DNA from: Callaeas wilsoni
Lineage: Eukaryota; Chordata; Aves; Passeriformes; Callaeidae
Assembly (NCBI GenBank): GCA_013398955.1
Contig: VWPU01004185.1
Span: 124,001-188,000 of the forward strand
Length of the DNA: 64,000 nucleotides
Direction: 5' to 3'
Every line of letters begins with the position of its first letter. Positions within the stretch are counted from its first letter, which is position 1. Below the pieces are notes generated by a model, which saw only the letters and a program-made list of their open reading frames with translations, ran no database searches and was not told the origin of the DNA. A program made the translations under genes and the position numbers. Shown one piece after another: positions 40,162 to 54,769 of the stretch.

Positions 40162-40324
40162 CCTTATTGTACATATTGGTGGGTACTTGAACGTCACTCA
40201 GACTGATGTTCACAGGCAAGTTGTTGAAGTGGTCATTTGGCACCAGAATGAACTCCTTCCCGAGCTCCAGATAGTTTCCTTCTTCATCTCGTTCATTTAT
40301 GAGCACCGCGTTGAAGTATTCATA
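40162..40324 (-). CDS. CACNA2D3: CACNA2D3 internal exon, 163 nt (VWA_N region)
   Basis: The exon encodes 54 residues plus one base, starting YEYFNAVLINERDEEG and ending VQVPTNMYNK. It follows a pyrimidine-rich acceptor ending TTGCAG and ends at AAGG before donor GTAAGA. It starts in phase 0 and leaves one base (G) that completes an Asp codon with the next exon. It lies in the VWA_N region N-terminal to the von Willebrand factor A domain, in the extracellular alpha-2 part of the subunit. An N-glycosylation sequon (NIS, within LPVNISLSD) is present. Compared with my memory of the human protein, differences are conservative (for example DEEGNY for DKDGNF and LVPND for LAPND). This is the most upstream exon in the window. 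Confidence 0.96.
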
Positions 40325-41622
40325 CTGCAACAGAAACCCACATTCTCTATTCAGAATGCACATTCAGCATAAAAATGAGGTTTGAATGGTTTAACACCTC
40401 TATCAATCCACTGATTAACATCTCCAGCTAGAACAGCAGAACAAGAAATTTTTATCCTCTCTCAGATTCCCTCTATACTCCTCGTACAGGTACATTTCTG
40501 AAAACAGATTTATCAATACATCTCAATAAACCCCCATATTGTTTCAGTTCTCTGGCTGCCCTGAAAATATTAAGGGCATTCCAAGAAAAGCTGTAATCAT
40601 AAACAATATATGTACTATTTTTAATACAAAGCTTTCTAGATTTAAATATTTTTCTGGATGATTACTTAATTATGATCTTTGTTTAGCTTATTCCCACCAG
40701 ATCAAGAACTGCTATCAGTGCTGAACTTAGTCCCTGACAAACTAAAAAGTGTTTTTACTTCACAGGAGTATTAGCTACAGCTGTAGATGTGTGCTCAATG
40801 TGTACTGACTGACATTTCCTAAAACTATTTGCTTTAATACTGAATTTTAGAAATGTACATCATAGTTGGCCTTCTAAATTACGCATACTTTAAAACGGAC
40901 ATATAAACTTAGTAGTGACTTATTTTGAACACGAAATTGTTGTCTGCCTGTTAAAGATTCCTGAAGACTACTTGGCCTATTTAGTATAGAACTATAACCA
41001 GATAAGCAAAAGCAATTTAGATAAAATTATTGATTTCTTTATGACCTAGTTTAACTAGAAATTTTACTAAGCTTTGAAAGCAACAAACATAAAGACTACT
41101 TTTTAACCTCTTAAATATGTTAACCCTTGGCAACAGTTTGTGATGTCCTTCCTAATTGGAGGAGGCCAAAGTTTAGTGTCTTTGAAGAATCACATTAATT
41201 TAAATATGAGTCCCTGACCTAATATCCATTTGAGAGGAAATGTATATAATATTTAAACATAAATCTGTTTATTTGAGGATAACATACTCTGTACTAGAAT
41301 ATGCAGCAATATACTGTTCTTCTTGAACTGAACTTAAGATATGTATCATGGAATCATTTCTACAGCAATTCACATACAGACTTAGTAATTTCAGGGATGT
41401 AAATTTTATTTGGCTATAGTTTTTGTAATGCTTTGTAAATGGAAGAAAAAATGGACAAATTTCAAATAACGATGTCAGAATATACTTGAAATCAACACTA
41501 AAAAAGCATTATTTCATTCAGTGGATTATTTCCTTTTCCAAAGAAGTTAATTAGTAGGCAACCTCTTTCATCAAGTTCTGTAAGTCGCAAAGCTAGCCAA
41601 GTACTAAAATCTACTATATTTT

Positions 41623-41654
41623 AAAAAAAAAAAAAAAGAAAAAGAAAAAAGAAA
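41623..41654. repeat. A-rich simple repeat
   Basis: An A15 run grading into AAAG and AAAAAG units. Confidence 0.85.
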
Positions 41655-44600
41655 CCACTTATTTTACGATTAAGGATATTTAGGACTGATTGTTTCTTCA
41701 GCTGATTTACTACTCATTCATTTATTGGTCTGAGTCTGTATTTTCTCTTCTCAATTCTACCAGTGTATACACAATAATATGATTTATGTTTGGGGGTTTT
41801 TAAAAAGCAAATTGTAGCGTAAAGTAGTCTCTGCTATTGCAGATTATTAATACTTTCCCGTTTAGTTTTGGGTTTTTTTCCATTTGATCTGGGGAGGAGG
41901 AGGGTTGGCTTTGGATTGTTGAGGGTTTTTTTGTAAGTGAGAAGCCTACAAAAATAGTATATGTAAGACAGTCCTGCGAGTTCTAAGGATTAAAAATCAG
42001 GTAATATATGCAACTCAAAAATACTACTGAAAAAGATGAGCTTTTAAGCAGAGCTGTCATACAATGGCTTCTTTTGGGCTCTCCCTTTCCAAGGAAATTA
42101 TTGAGTGCGACAGCTGAAAGGTGATAGTAAGAATATTAAAAATTGGAGAAAAAAATATTAAAGTAAATCCATCTGGCATTCTGACGCTGCATTTGAGATA
42201 AAGCCCAAGGGAAACAGGATAAAGTCCTGTTTGCTGACAACACAAATACTCTACCTAAGCTCTTAGAGAAAATGACTTCAATTTAATCTTGTCAGTGGAG
42301 GTCAGTCTTTGATATAACCTTAACTAGGTGAGTTCTGAGTGCACACAATATAACATGCCAGAAAGTTATTAGTCTAATAAATAACAAGATAATTATCCGG
42401 GTTAGGAGCAGACTCAGCCCTACTGTGACTCGTCTAACAGATGAGTTTACTCCAACCTTACCTAGAGACCTGCAGGTGAGCAAGGAAATCTCCTTCATGT
42501 CAGCTGTTAGAACTAAAAATCAACTTTTATACTTTTGTGCATTTAGATTTGCTCAAGTAAATACAGGCACATGCCTTCTCAGTATCTGTGTCATTCTGCA
42601 GGTTTGATCTGACATTTTGAAAGCCCACATTGTATCATAATAATAAGACAAGACCAATAGGAATGTCTGTTTTCAGTTTTATCCCTGTAAAGAAAGTTTT
42701 CCTAGCACAAGCCAATACAAAGGGATCAGTGCCCAGCAGAACAAGCACTGGACTACTCTGCCCCAGCAGGAAGCTGACCATATTTGAGACACCCCCAAAT
42801 AATCCTATTGCTGATAGTCTGCAGAACCCTGGGCTGCTCTGCCATACTCTGTAATCACAGGAGAAAGAGACTTCTGGGGCTGTTACAGAACTGATCTCAA
42901 AACTGCTTTACAGCATCATTCATGCTGACAGGCAAAAGCAAGTTTGTTTTAAAACAAAAGATACCTTCAACCACAATAAAGAAACATGCTGTGTGATCAC
43001 TTAGGATGGCTGCCACAGATTTATGTTAATTATGACAAAAATTAATTTGTTCAAAATATATAATAGAAAAAACAGGGAAGTCCGAAGTTTGTGGCCTGCA
43101 ATTAGAACCACAGGGGTAGGTTGGAGCTGACAACTGACCTGCAAGATAAGAAGGAAACTTCTTCAAAGGTCTCTATTCCAGCTTAGCCACTTATTTTGGC
43201 ATAATGTCTCAGCTAAACAAGCACCTTGATTACAATGGATACTTGTCTGAAATAAAACTTCAGTAATTTAGATGTGACATTGAAAAGCATTGCACACATC
43301 TTGCATAATTGCAGTATTGTACAAAGTGTGGTACCAGACTGATGTTCTATATTGCCTTTTACATGTATCATTCTGTAAATAGCTATCTAGTGATGCTTAA
43401 ATATTTTATCAAGTATTTGTCAACACGGTAAACAGCATATTTATTTAAATATAAATGTTTACTGTTCGACTTAAAAATACATTGCAACTTAGAGAGTACT
43501 TGGCATATAAGAGTAAACATGTATCAGGTTTTTTCATTGCATTTTAAAATGAAGTATTTTGGTTTTTAACAGCATGAAAGAATGCAAGCCACGATTTTAG
43601 TTCGATTTTTTTTTTCAAACTATAGAAATTATTTTTACCAAAACAGCAAAAAAAGTCTCAACCACAGAGCAATGAGGACCAGGAAGGTGTAAATGGGAAT
43701 CATTTGCACTAATCAGCCAGGATTAGAGCAATATTTGGATTACACTAATAATTCTTAACTACTCAAGAACCATTTTCACAGTGTTTCTGTAACTTTGCAG
43801 CTCATCTAAAGAGGAGGTTAAATGTATCTGAAAGATATTAAATTAAAGAATGTTTATGGCATTTGCATTGAGCCTCAAAATGTTAGAGCATCAGACAGAA
43901 AATGAGGTAGCAGCAAATAACATGGAAAGTTAGGGGGAAATCAAAACCTAGCATAAAATAGCACAGACGGCTAGAAATGCACAATATTTGAAACATCTAC
44001 AACAGTTGCAGCAAAACAGCTGTTATCATCAGAGTTTAAACAAAAAAAGAGAAAAGGTTTCTTTTCTCAAGACTGAAAAATAGGCCACACCTCTTAGGAG
44101 AACAGAAAAGTTCATGATATGTGAAAAGCAAAATGAGGAAAGTTATCCACTCCAAGGGAGGCTCTCCTACTAAGAACACATTGGAGACAATGATCCCCAT
44201 TCTAGTACTTGTGTTAAAGAAGAGGCAAACATCTGAATGCATATCTCTTTCTAAGGCTCAAAAAAATCTCTTCTGACAGCTGTCCAGTAAGGAGAATCTA
44301 TGTTTCGAAGCATACGATTAAAGCTCTTGTGTTCAATAACTTGGTCTGTTTAGCAAGTATAAAAGTTCATAAAAGCAAAGTGCCTCATTCAATAAAAACT
44401 TCTGAATTTTAAAAAGCTTTTAAGTTTGAGAAAACAGCATCTCTTGTTGTAAGATACAATCTTTATAATTTCCAATTGTTCTCTGAAGGTTCCTCCTTGC
44501 TCCTCTGTAGGAACATCCAGCACATTTTTCCCCTCTTTTTTATGTCTTTATTCAGCAGCAAGGCTCAAAAAACACCGGGAATTTGAAAAGTTCTTATCAG

Positions 44601-45649
44601 TCCCTCTTTAATTATGTACAGAAACATTACTTGCATCCTTGAAAAAACAACTGATCTGTTTTCTACACAATCAAATTAGGATGACCTTTCCCCAGGCTAT
44701 ATATTCCTTCTCAATATCATTACTCTATTAAAATTGCAGTAAAAGAGGATAAATAAATAATACTACATTATACTAAAAATCTACTACAGCAGTAAATTGA
44801 AAACCATTTCAGAGTTGAGACTTGTAAGGATTAACTGATTCACTGAACGTGGAAAGTTATTATGATGGCTATTTTTAATCATCCTTTAAAGTTAACAAAC
44901 ACCACTTTAGGTTACAGGTTTCAGATGAAGCCTCTTTTTCCTTTACAGATAAATAACTTAAAAAATATTTACTTTTACATGCAAAAGCTCTCAAGAGTCT
45001 CTTCTTTGTCACAAGACTGAACAAAAACTCTTTGGTCACTCAAATTTAGAAAATCAAACAAGGAAGGAGAAAACACTTATGTAACAGGCTTTTAGTTTAA
45101 TATTTTGGATACCTTGACAAGCCTTACCCGATATCTAATATTTTTGTTGGGTCTGTAAGAGAAAATATTCAGTGTCTTCATTTTCATACACATAAGAATC
45201 ATCCAAGGAATACTTACTGCTAAAGAACAAAACAAATCCCTACTCTGGTGACATCATAATTTTTCCCTTCTCCCAGTGTGTGTAGGTTTAAAAGATTCCA
45301 GTTGCACGGATGAGTGAGTTTGGAGCCAGGGATCATACTCCTAGAGATGCAGCAAACCACGGAATAAATTTACTGAAAATTTCTAGAGCAACGTTAAACT
45401 AGACTTTCATGATTTAAGTGAATCATCTTGCAACCAGAACACCATAACTATAGAGGCTGTGCTTTTGTGAAGGTTGAGCATTTCGAACACAAAATTACTC
45501 CTAATCCCAGAGAGCCTGTGGCCCAGTCAATGAACAGGCAAAGCCTGTAGTCCAGTTACTCTCGAACACTTGGAAAGGGTGAAAAGGCAAAAAACCCCAA
45601 CCTGGCAAATGGACCGGTATGGTAGTGTGGCCCTTTGATAAGGCTTATC

Positions 45650-45800
45650 TCTTGCACATACTGCTGTGTGAACATGACAGAACACTTCTGGGGCTGGGGC
45701 AGCCCCTGCTCGGCTCCCTCGTGCTCTTCCACTTTGGCCTCGGCACGGGCGGAGCTCCCTTGGCTCTGCACTTCAGCTGGGGATGCTTCTTCCCATTCCT
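45650..45800. other. GC-rich intronic patch
   Basis: A short block of raised G+C with overlapping open frames on both strands (79 codons plus, 64 and 71 codons minus). No domain or splice structure is recognised, so no gene is called. Confidence 0.45.
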
Positions 45801-48800
45801 GATGGACGTGGAAGAGAGCTCTACACTTACTGTTTCCAATTCAGAAAGAGACTATTAGAAGTGGCTAGGTTTTCTTACTAATAAACATGAGAGGTTTGTT
45901 GGGCTTTATTTAAACAATACTGGGGAAGAAGCAGCAATTAGCCTAAAACTTGTCACTCCAAAAGGACAAACTGTGCAAGATCAAAGAAAACAGGGGAAGA
46001 CTAATAGGTGCTTCTGAAGGCTTGAGGATGTTAAAACATTCTTGAACACACTTGTACCAAGTTTGCAATTACTTCCATCCTGCAGCAGGGTTGATCCTCC
46101 CTTTTCAAACTAGGAAAATCAAGATAAAACATTACACAGTAAGCCATGATTAGATTGATAATATTTTCAGAGCATTAAAAACCTTCACTAAGTCTCATTT
46201 TATTTTTAGATTAGAAGTAGCATCCCACTGATATAGATGTGGCCAAATCAGAGATGCAGAATACTTAGAGCAAAACACATGCCAACAAGTTGCCAGGATG
46301 TCTTTCTTCTAAATTCCACTAACTCAAATATTCCCCAAACCGGTTTTATGGGGCTGACCTTTTTAAACAAATTATACCATATGTGTATCATTACACATGC
46401 AAAAAATTTGCAATATTTTAATTCATTTTAATACCATTTTTATTACTAGCTAGAACCACAGGATTTCTTCATTTCTCTTGAAAGCCCTACGGCTAATACC
46501 AAGCTAATGAACAAGCGAGATCAACAACTTTCTGCAAAATAATTCTCTAAAAGAGAAGAGCAAAATGGCAGACTTGCTTCAAAACCAATGCACTAATATA
46601 TTCTGATGTTTTTCATTTTACCACGAGGCAAACAGTGAATGCTGTTCAATACAGAACATTAAAAAACCACCATCCATACAGTTTAAAACGTGCTGTAGAG
46701 ATAGAAAAGCAAACTATTTCACAAACAGATAAGATGAAAACTTTTAAAGTGAAATCAGTGTTGTTCTGTGTATGTTCAGCTCATCTGACACATTCAGGTT
46801 GATGACAACCTCAAGGCTGCTTCTAATTATCGGTGGAGACGTTATGTGACTTCTCTGTGCCTTTCTACAATCATATGCCCTAAATGCCTCATTCCTACTT
46901 CCAAGCAGGAAGAAAAAAATATTTCTTGAGCTCTGCATCTTCTCTGTCTCCCATGAGAAGCAACTTTAACCCAGACTCTTCAGTCTAAAGCACGCATATA
47001 TTGCTGTTCTGTGCCCAGAAAGGGCAGTGCAGCCTCCCAGCGCGACATGCTCAGGGACAGGACAGCCCACAGATAACCTTGTGCTGGGCTGGGGGTTAAT
47101 AACTGTTCCCAAAAATACAGAAAGTAACAAGCAGTTCATATCCAGCAGTCAACATTTGAACACTAACCGTGGCCTTGAATGATGAATTAAACATGCACTT
47201 TACCAGATTTCTTTTTTTCAGACGAACAGGGGATAATCAAAATAATTAAATAGTCAAGAACTAGGACAGAACATAATTTCATGGTGCTCACTACAGTCCC
47301 ATCTTTGGTTTGTTACTCCCAACCACCCACCAACACACAGGAGGGTAAATTAGTATTATTGACTACAAAAAGGAAAGAAAAAGAACACGTGCAACATTAC
47401 TGAATTTATTTGGGAGTAAAGTGAGAGATGAGATGTTGAGCAACTGAACATATACAAATCCTCTTCAAATGATTAATGACTCTCTTAAGCAATATAGAAA
47501 TTTGGTCAGCTAAGCCCACAGTTGAAATAACAAAACCATGATGATGAGTTAATTTAACAAAAGAAACACATGTCTCTAGAGTAAGGGGGGGAAGGACAAT
47601 GGCACCTATTTTACTCATAAAATAAGTTAGAAGTGTTTAAAAACATCGCACAGAGTATCACAGATTATGCACATACACTTCTCTGATTCTTTACAATTTT
47701 GCTTTGTACTGCTTGTATGAATAAAGTTTTAAAAAAGACACAAAGAAAATACTTTTTCATGTCACACACTAGGTTTTTTCTTCACTCCATTCAGCAAGCA
47801 TGAGTCCTAGATACAGAAATTCAGAATCCACATAAACCAGCTGAGGCAGGTTTACATGAAATAAGAGTTTTTATTTGCCCTGGGAGAGAGCTGGAAGACA
47901 AGGGAGGGTGGAAAGAAGGGCAAGTTAAGAACTTGGATATTGCAAAATATCTGCATGGGTAAAATTAACATCTGCACACTATTTCCATCCTGAACTTGTG
48001 TGAATAAGTGAGTGGTAGAGCCCAAGAGTTACATTTATGAAATACAAAAACTATCTCTTTTATGTTTTCAACTTCTAACTATTTCTCACATTGAGCAAAG
48101 ATGGGCCAACAATGATAAATATAACAGCAGCAGTAGAAGAGCACATTACATAAACTGAATTTGTCAGAGCAACATCATGAATCTATCTGGAGTCTGGACA
48201 ACGATTTCTTCACTATATTAAATTCGCAGATACTCACAGAACAATTTACTGGGATGCTCACTGAGCTGTGGACTGTGTTGCTATTGGAATCCTACACACA
48301 GCTTCAGAGTTATGGTCAAACCAGAGCACAGGGTGAGACTCTGCAAATGCAACTGAAGAAACTACTGAGATTTTCAGAAACACTACTACCATTTCCATGT
48401 TCCAGCTCTACCACATGTGGCAATTTTATTTACTCTAAATTAAATCAGAGAAACACTGTTAGAAAAACTGATCAGGCAAATTAAGTCAACCAGAGGCAAA
48501 TTTCTAGTTTGAAACCCATCTAGGGGATGGGATAACTGGTAGTTTTACCAATCATCTGCCCCACAATCCAGCTTGCTGCTCTGGCTTGTTTACAAGCATT
48601 AGAAGTTTAGATTCAAGAAGCAAGAGAGATAACATCTCCCAAAGATTCTGAGGAACCCAAGCAACATTCCTAGGATGGGCTTTGCGTGAAGCATCTGCTG
48701 AGAGCTGAGGAAGTCCCCAGCAGACAGTGGCAGCCCCGACTGGGTACATCTTGTATTTATGCATTTCCCCCAGCTCAGCAGGAAAGATCACACACGTAGG

Positions 48801-51572
48801 GGCCTCTCAGCCATCTAAACAGTTTAAAAAACATTTTTTAGCTCTCTCTAGTTACTCTCTCTAAACATCCTAATTTTCTATTTCACTGCTCCTTCCTGTC
48901 TCTCTGGTAAAAGATAAATTGAAAATAACAAGAGAAAATACAGCATCATTCAGTCACAAATGAGTCTGAAATGCTCATCTAACAAAAAACATGAAGAAGC
49001 CCTCATTCCTACCAGATGTTTATCTAAGATTCTGCATCTTTTGTTACCAGGACATCATCTGAACAATGACATTTTTAAGGACAAATAGCATTTTTTCTTA
49101 ATTGTTACTATCTTCTTAAGGGAAAACATGATGTATAGATATAAAAATTCCACTGCATTTGCCTACATTGAAGGAGAAGAGCTGAATGTAAAAATATTAT
49201 AGAAATCTGTTAATTGTGATTGGCATGAAAATTGTCCATTGCCTTTAAACTTTTATTGTAGAAATAAAGATTAGTGCTAATATAATATACTCCCTTATAA
49301 AAAAGATTTATCAGTTTTGAATATGTTGGCTCTGAGCTTATTGCCACAGCTAATACAATATTAATAAAAATATAAATATATTTACTCTTTGTAATGGCTA
49401 TTTTCATGGAAAATTACTACATGTCTTTTACTTCCGTGCTTGCTTCATTTTAAAAGTCTGTGACAAAACGTACCTGTATTGCCAATAGCCTTTTCCAGGT
49501 CATAAGCCATCTATAACCACTGCGATCCTGTGTCATCTTGAACAAAAGGCTTAGCCAACAGGAAAAGGTATTTGGAATAATGAGAAATTCGTGAAGCTGA
49601 CCCAGAGGTTATTAATTCAGGCTTCTCGGACGTAAGTTTACTGCACAGATGACTTACTCTGTGTAGATTCCAAGGGAGAAATTACAGTAGATATTGTTAC
49701 AAAAGCCTCCAACTGCCAGAAAAAATCCTCCCTCCTAAATAAGGTGCCATGAAAGCACTTCATTAAGCAATAGCTTGTCATTAGCTATTTTGTTGAAGTA
49801 ATATATGGCATGACTGGACCACACAGGGATCTGAACAATACATACAACGTATCATGGAGAAACCCTGAAACGTAACACACATCTCAGCCATTTACTGATC
49901 TGTAGTTTAAACAAACATAGAGACCTAAAACAGACTTACAAACTTTAGTGACAAAAATATTTTCAAAGACAGAAGGGCTTATGCTAATGGATACCATTCA
50001 AAATGCCTAATGCAACACACATCATCCTGAAACAGAAATATGCCATGAATAAATCCTCAGCAAACATTCAGGTACTCAGAGCACAAATATGAGCTTAGTT
50101 TTACCTGAGCTATATGCTGACACTGAAAATTTGCAGGGTTTGTTTATAGCAAAGCTGATTGGAAATAATGAAATGTCATCCCTGAAATATCTCTAATTCC
50201 CATTCTGAATATTACTGTATTTAGAAAGAATTTTACAACAGGAAGACTTAATATTAATACAAGATTATTTTCTAATCAGAAGAATGTCTCTACTTATATA
50301 TATCCTGTACTTTAACTGCTTTACAAATGACTTGCATATTTGTCAGCATCTTGGGTTCAGTTAGACAGTGACAAGCCATAAATACTTGAAGGAAATGAGG
50401 CACATTCGATTAAAAAAGGTTCTCATCTCTGTTACAGCTATGCAGAGACTTTGATGTGCATGGTGGGTGCTACAGCTGAAAACAATAGCTGTCCCTTTAT
50501 CTTGGAGCATATACATGACTAAGAAGTTAATCTGATACAATACCACTTTTATGTATAGAAGAATTAGGACGGTTTGCATCTGCACATTTTAATACCTACT
50601 GCCCAAATCCTGTGTATGACTGTGCCTGAGAAGGTGAAATAAGTCTGGTTTTTAGTGCTTCTCCACAGCAGTTGTTCTGGCAGAGTTCAGCTCCCAGGCA
50701 TTCCTGTGAGCAGTGGCCAAAGAGCAAATCACCTGCCAGTCTGCACTGAGGACATTTAGAAAGAGATCAGTGCTGAGAGTTCATGACCCACAAATCCAAT
50801 ACATTTGCTTGTGCTCCCAGCTCCCAGCATCAATGCACAACACTGGCATCGTCCAGATAAACTCAAGTGTTAACCTGGGGTTTCTCCTACCTGAGCCTCA
50901 TAGTGATTACTGAAGGGCAGGTCAGGCAAATATTAACAAATAGCAAATGAGAAAACAGTCCTGAAAATACAGCCAGCTTTACCATTCTCCATGGAAAGCA
51001 GTAAGATTTGTTCACTAATGTTTCTCCCAATTAGCTCTGCTATTCTTTCTCAAACCTTCAGAGTATTTCCAAAGACAGCCTTTGTACACTTCATCACTCT
51101 GGGCAGACCTGCTGAAATGCTGTAAGATGACAGGTGAAGAGCTTCACCCTTTATTTTTTCTTATTCTATTCATTCTTTGCTTCTTTTTATTTTTCCTAAA
51201 TCTAGTTTATAAGAAATGCAGAGGAAACTGAAGCTGTAAATGTATCTATCACCAGCCTGCTAGAAGTAAAAAATTGAGTAAATCAGATAAAAGTGAGAAA
51301 CTTCTTACTTTACACTGGCCTCACTGGAGTCCTACTAATTGAGTCTCTGCTATTAAATGCAATTTAGTAGGTTAATGAATTTGGGAAATCTTAATCTTCT
51401 TTCTGAAACTCAAAATCTTTCCTCCCACTTCAATTTTTTCTCCCCTTAAAAGCAAATTCTTTTACTTCAAATTGGAAAAGTCAAGCTTATCTACATATTT
51501 CTGCAACAAAATCTTGCTGAAACTTATTCATATTTTCATTAAATATTGTTTTTTAATCAATTTGTTTAAAAT

Positions 51573-51585
51573 GGGGGGGGGTGGG
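51573..51585 (+). repeat. G-run (G9 T G3)
   Basis: Nine G, a T, and three more G in AT-rich surroundings. It is too short on its own to be a standard four-tract quadruplex. Confidence 0.7.
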
Positions 51586-54500
51586 TAAAATCAGCGTTAT
51601 GTATATCTCATGAGATCAGTCTTGGTTCCTGAGCTTCAAGATGGGAATTATCACATTTGTCATACCTGCAGAACTGAAACTGCCTGATGAAAAACTCGGC
51701 ACAGCTCTACCTGCCCCTCAAAGCATCACTGGTACTTCTGTGTCCTCAGATGCTGTTTGATGTATCCCACCTGAACAACACAGAGCAGCACTCCAGAGTC
51801 CCTGCCCGAGCTCCCCACAGGCCCCAGTGACACAGAGCTGTTCAAACTTGCCATTCCTGAGTGCAGCACCTGCCCATCCTGATCACACCACTTCAGCTCC
51901 CTGACAGGCTCCGTTTGATGAAACCTTCCCACAGCAGCTTGCATAACACTAACTCCAGGCAAGAGCAACACTAGCAGCATGAAGAATATAACTCTTTCAG
52001 GTTTACCTCCTGAAATAATTTCACCTCTGTAGTCAGGTTGTGCATCTATTCTTAACAGCAACAAAATAAGTACACCTGCCTGTATCTCAAAGCCTGGAGA
52101 AAACTCTTCATTTGACCTAATGGTTACAGGCAAGACAATCAGGGCATCATTAACTCAGAATGATTAGGCAGTTTCATAACACACTGTTAGTATGTATGAA
52201 TTTGTCCCACTTGTGTGGATCCAGATCTTTTAGCATCCTAGAATAGCTAAAAAACCCCAACCTTACATTTACATTTTCTATCAAGCCAATAGCTGAAGCA
52301 TTACCGTGAGTCACAGAGGCTGAGTAGCTGGGGATAACCATGTGTTGAAATTATAAACGTCAAAAGGCTGTGATTCACTGAAATCAAGCGCCTGTGTTTA
52401 ATTTATTTATATTAAGCTTCCACATTTCTGAGACATGGTTTCACCCAACTGCTTCCCTAGGAGTGTAAATCACCATCAAAGTACAGAAGAGTAAATCTGC
52501 AGAACATAACTGGGTTTGAATATGACGCACAGCAAACAGTTGCAAAAGCACATATAGGGATTCATTGTTAAAGCTGCTCCAATCTTGGAAACATCTCCAC
52601 ATTTTTCCACAGTTTATGCAGGAATTCAGAATGTTGCAAGTATATAATTAGTATTAGATGTGATTAATTCATAATGTGGGAAAATACAGAAAGAACTGAA
52701 ATAGAGCTCTGTGAATCTCCTTTCTCTCCACCCAAACTGCTATCAAGCATACGCTTATTCCTCTCTCTGAACATACTGCCAGAACCCAATTTTGGGAGCT
52801 GGCATTTTTCTCCTCTGGCTGTAATATTGAATGTTTCATCTTTTAATGTCACACTATTTACCATGCACATATTTTAGTCATACCACTTCACAGTATGGTT
52901 CTGGGGCTGGTTGGCTCACAGCTTCTTTGTACCTATTTTCCTTCATTCTCTTTCTCATTTCTTTCTCACAAGAATGTTTGCCAACTCTTACCTGTCTGTA
53001 TTTGTAAAATAAGAACAAGCTATTATCAATCCTTTCAAAGGCACATAGTACAGACTTCTAGGAAGAAAATCTGCAGGTTTCAACTGCATGGTTTGAGAAA
53101 AATCAGCTTTGACTTCGACTCTGGCTCACTCTGGGTTTTGCACTCAGCTATGCGTCAGGATCAGAGCTTCCAAGTTTACTTGTAATGCTGAAAACATGAA
53201 ACCCAAACCATTTCAGAGTTTGATACACAACAATAAATCAATCCTTAGAGTACCACCATGAGACTCAAATATGCCTGAAGAGTTCTGTGAACCTTAGCAA
53301 AAGTCTCATGCAGATTTAGCTTTTAATGATAGCTGAAGTCCATCAGTGCTTGGCATGGTTCCACAAGTTCTAACATAAGGTTTGTAAAGGGCTGGCAAGA
53401 ACAGCCCTTCACTGGTGTTTACTTACCTGCAATAAGCAAGAGTAATACATTCCTAATGTATGCTTAGTTTTGGAATTTGGTGTGTATTTCACCATGCTAG
53501 AATTAAATTTAAGTGAAAGCAAGATGACAGAGGTAAAAAGTGATATAGGGAATAAAGCATGGGAAAAGGACTTAAACTGCCCAAAATTCCACATGCCTCT
53601 TGAAAAGATAAGTGAAATTGAAAAAATAAATGCCTGGGAGACTTAAATATTTAATTTTCATTCTCAAATCTTACATTTGGCTTTAAATTTGGTGTGACCT
53701 CTGCTGTGATTAAGTACAACTATGCTGTACAGCACAACCCAGGGCAGCAACTCTCTTAATTCAGAGACCGAAAAAAGTGAGCTGGAAGCTGTATTACCTT
53801 TCCTACACAGTACTGTGCCCAAGTTAAACAGAATTATTATGAGGAGAGCCTATGAGCTCAGAGGCAGCCTTATCCTACACAGATCACCTGCCATCAAAAC
53901 CCCCAGCCAACAGCTTCCTCATGTCCTCGTGGCTGACCATGCAGACCAGCACCTTACAGCACCACACAGGAGGTCACAGAAAAACTGGGTTCGGGTTTTT
54001 CTGATCATTCTACCCAGCAGTAAGTTACAAGGCTCCCATTAAACTGTCCTGAGCTACCCATTTCTTCTGCAGTTTGCTGCACTGTGATTTGCAGAAAAGA
54101 AGCATTCCATACATTGAAAACAGAACAAAAACATGAATAAACAAATTATATTGTAAATGACATATCATAACACTAAAAGTTCTCATAACACTAATTCTAA
54201 TCATAACTTCCTACACTGATGATAAGTATCATTGTGTTGATTTTAATACACATTCTCCCTAATCCCTTTCTATCAAGGTTATTATTTCTGTCAGTTAAAA
54301 ATCATATAGATAATTGATTATATCCATAAGCTCATCAATTATTATATTGTTGACATTCTGTAGTAACTATTTTTAATAAGGTTCAATATACGAAGAGGTG
54401 TAAAAACTGAAAATAAAATCTCTCTCTTAACCACACTGTCTATTTTTAGCCCATATTTATCTGGCACTTATTGGCCTCCAAGTTATATACCTGTACTAAT

Positions 54501-54769
54501 GGGGGAATAAACCTCCTTGTCCCAGTATTTACTTGAAAAAACATGTCATGTACTCTTCATTCTCTTAAATTCAGTGTTTTTTACTTTATTCAGCTTTATT
54601 TATAAAAGGTCATGCTTACTGCAAATTCTGTCTTGGAACAGACTTTATTAGATTAAAACTAATTTCCTTCAAAATGTCTGCCCTTCTACATCTGAGGAAA
54701 ACATCCTGACTTAATATTGGAAGAGAGGGGAAAAAGCCCTAGTTAATTAGGGGGAAAAATATGCACAGA

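Larger units (their letters stand above)
1736..40324 (-). other. CACNA2D3: CACNA2D3 gene segment spanning six internal coding exons
   Basis: This minus-strand span holds six consecutive internal exons of the calcium-channel alpha-2/delta-3 subunit. The protein is an extracellular, glycosylated auxiliary subunit that promotes surface expression and gating of Cav1/Cav2 channels. Joined in order, the exons give 672 nt (224 codons) without a stop, matching from memory about residues 128-351 of the human protein almost residue for residue. Intron phases run 0, 1, 1, 2, 0, 0 and all visible boundaries are AG/GT. Diagnostic alpha-2/delta-3 peptides are [15 protein letters not shown] and HFREHLDKLFAKGIG; the paralogues CACNA2D1 and CACNA2D2 differ strongly here. 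The exons encode the VWA_N region and the N-terminal half of the VWA domain. Exons before 40324 and after 1736 were looked for by eye and not found, so the gene continues beyond both edges. Confidence 0.97.
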
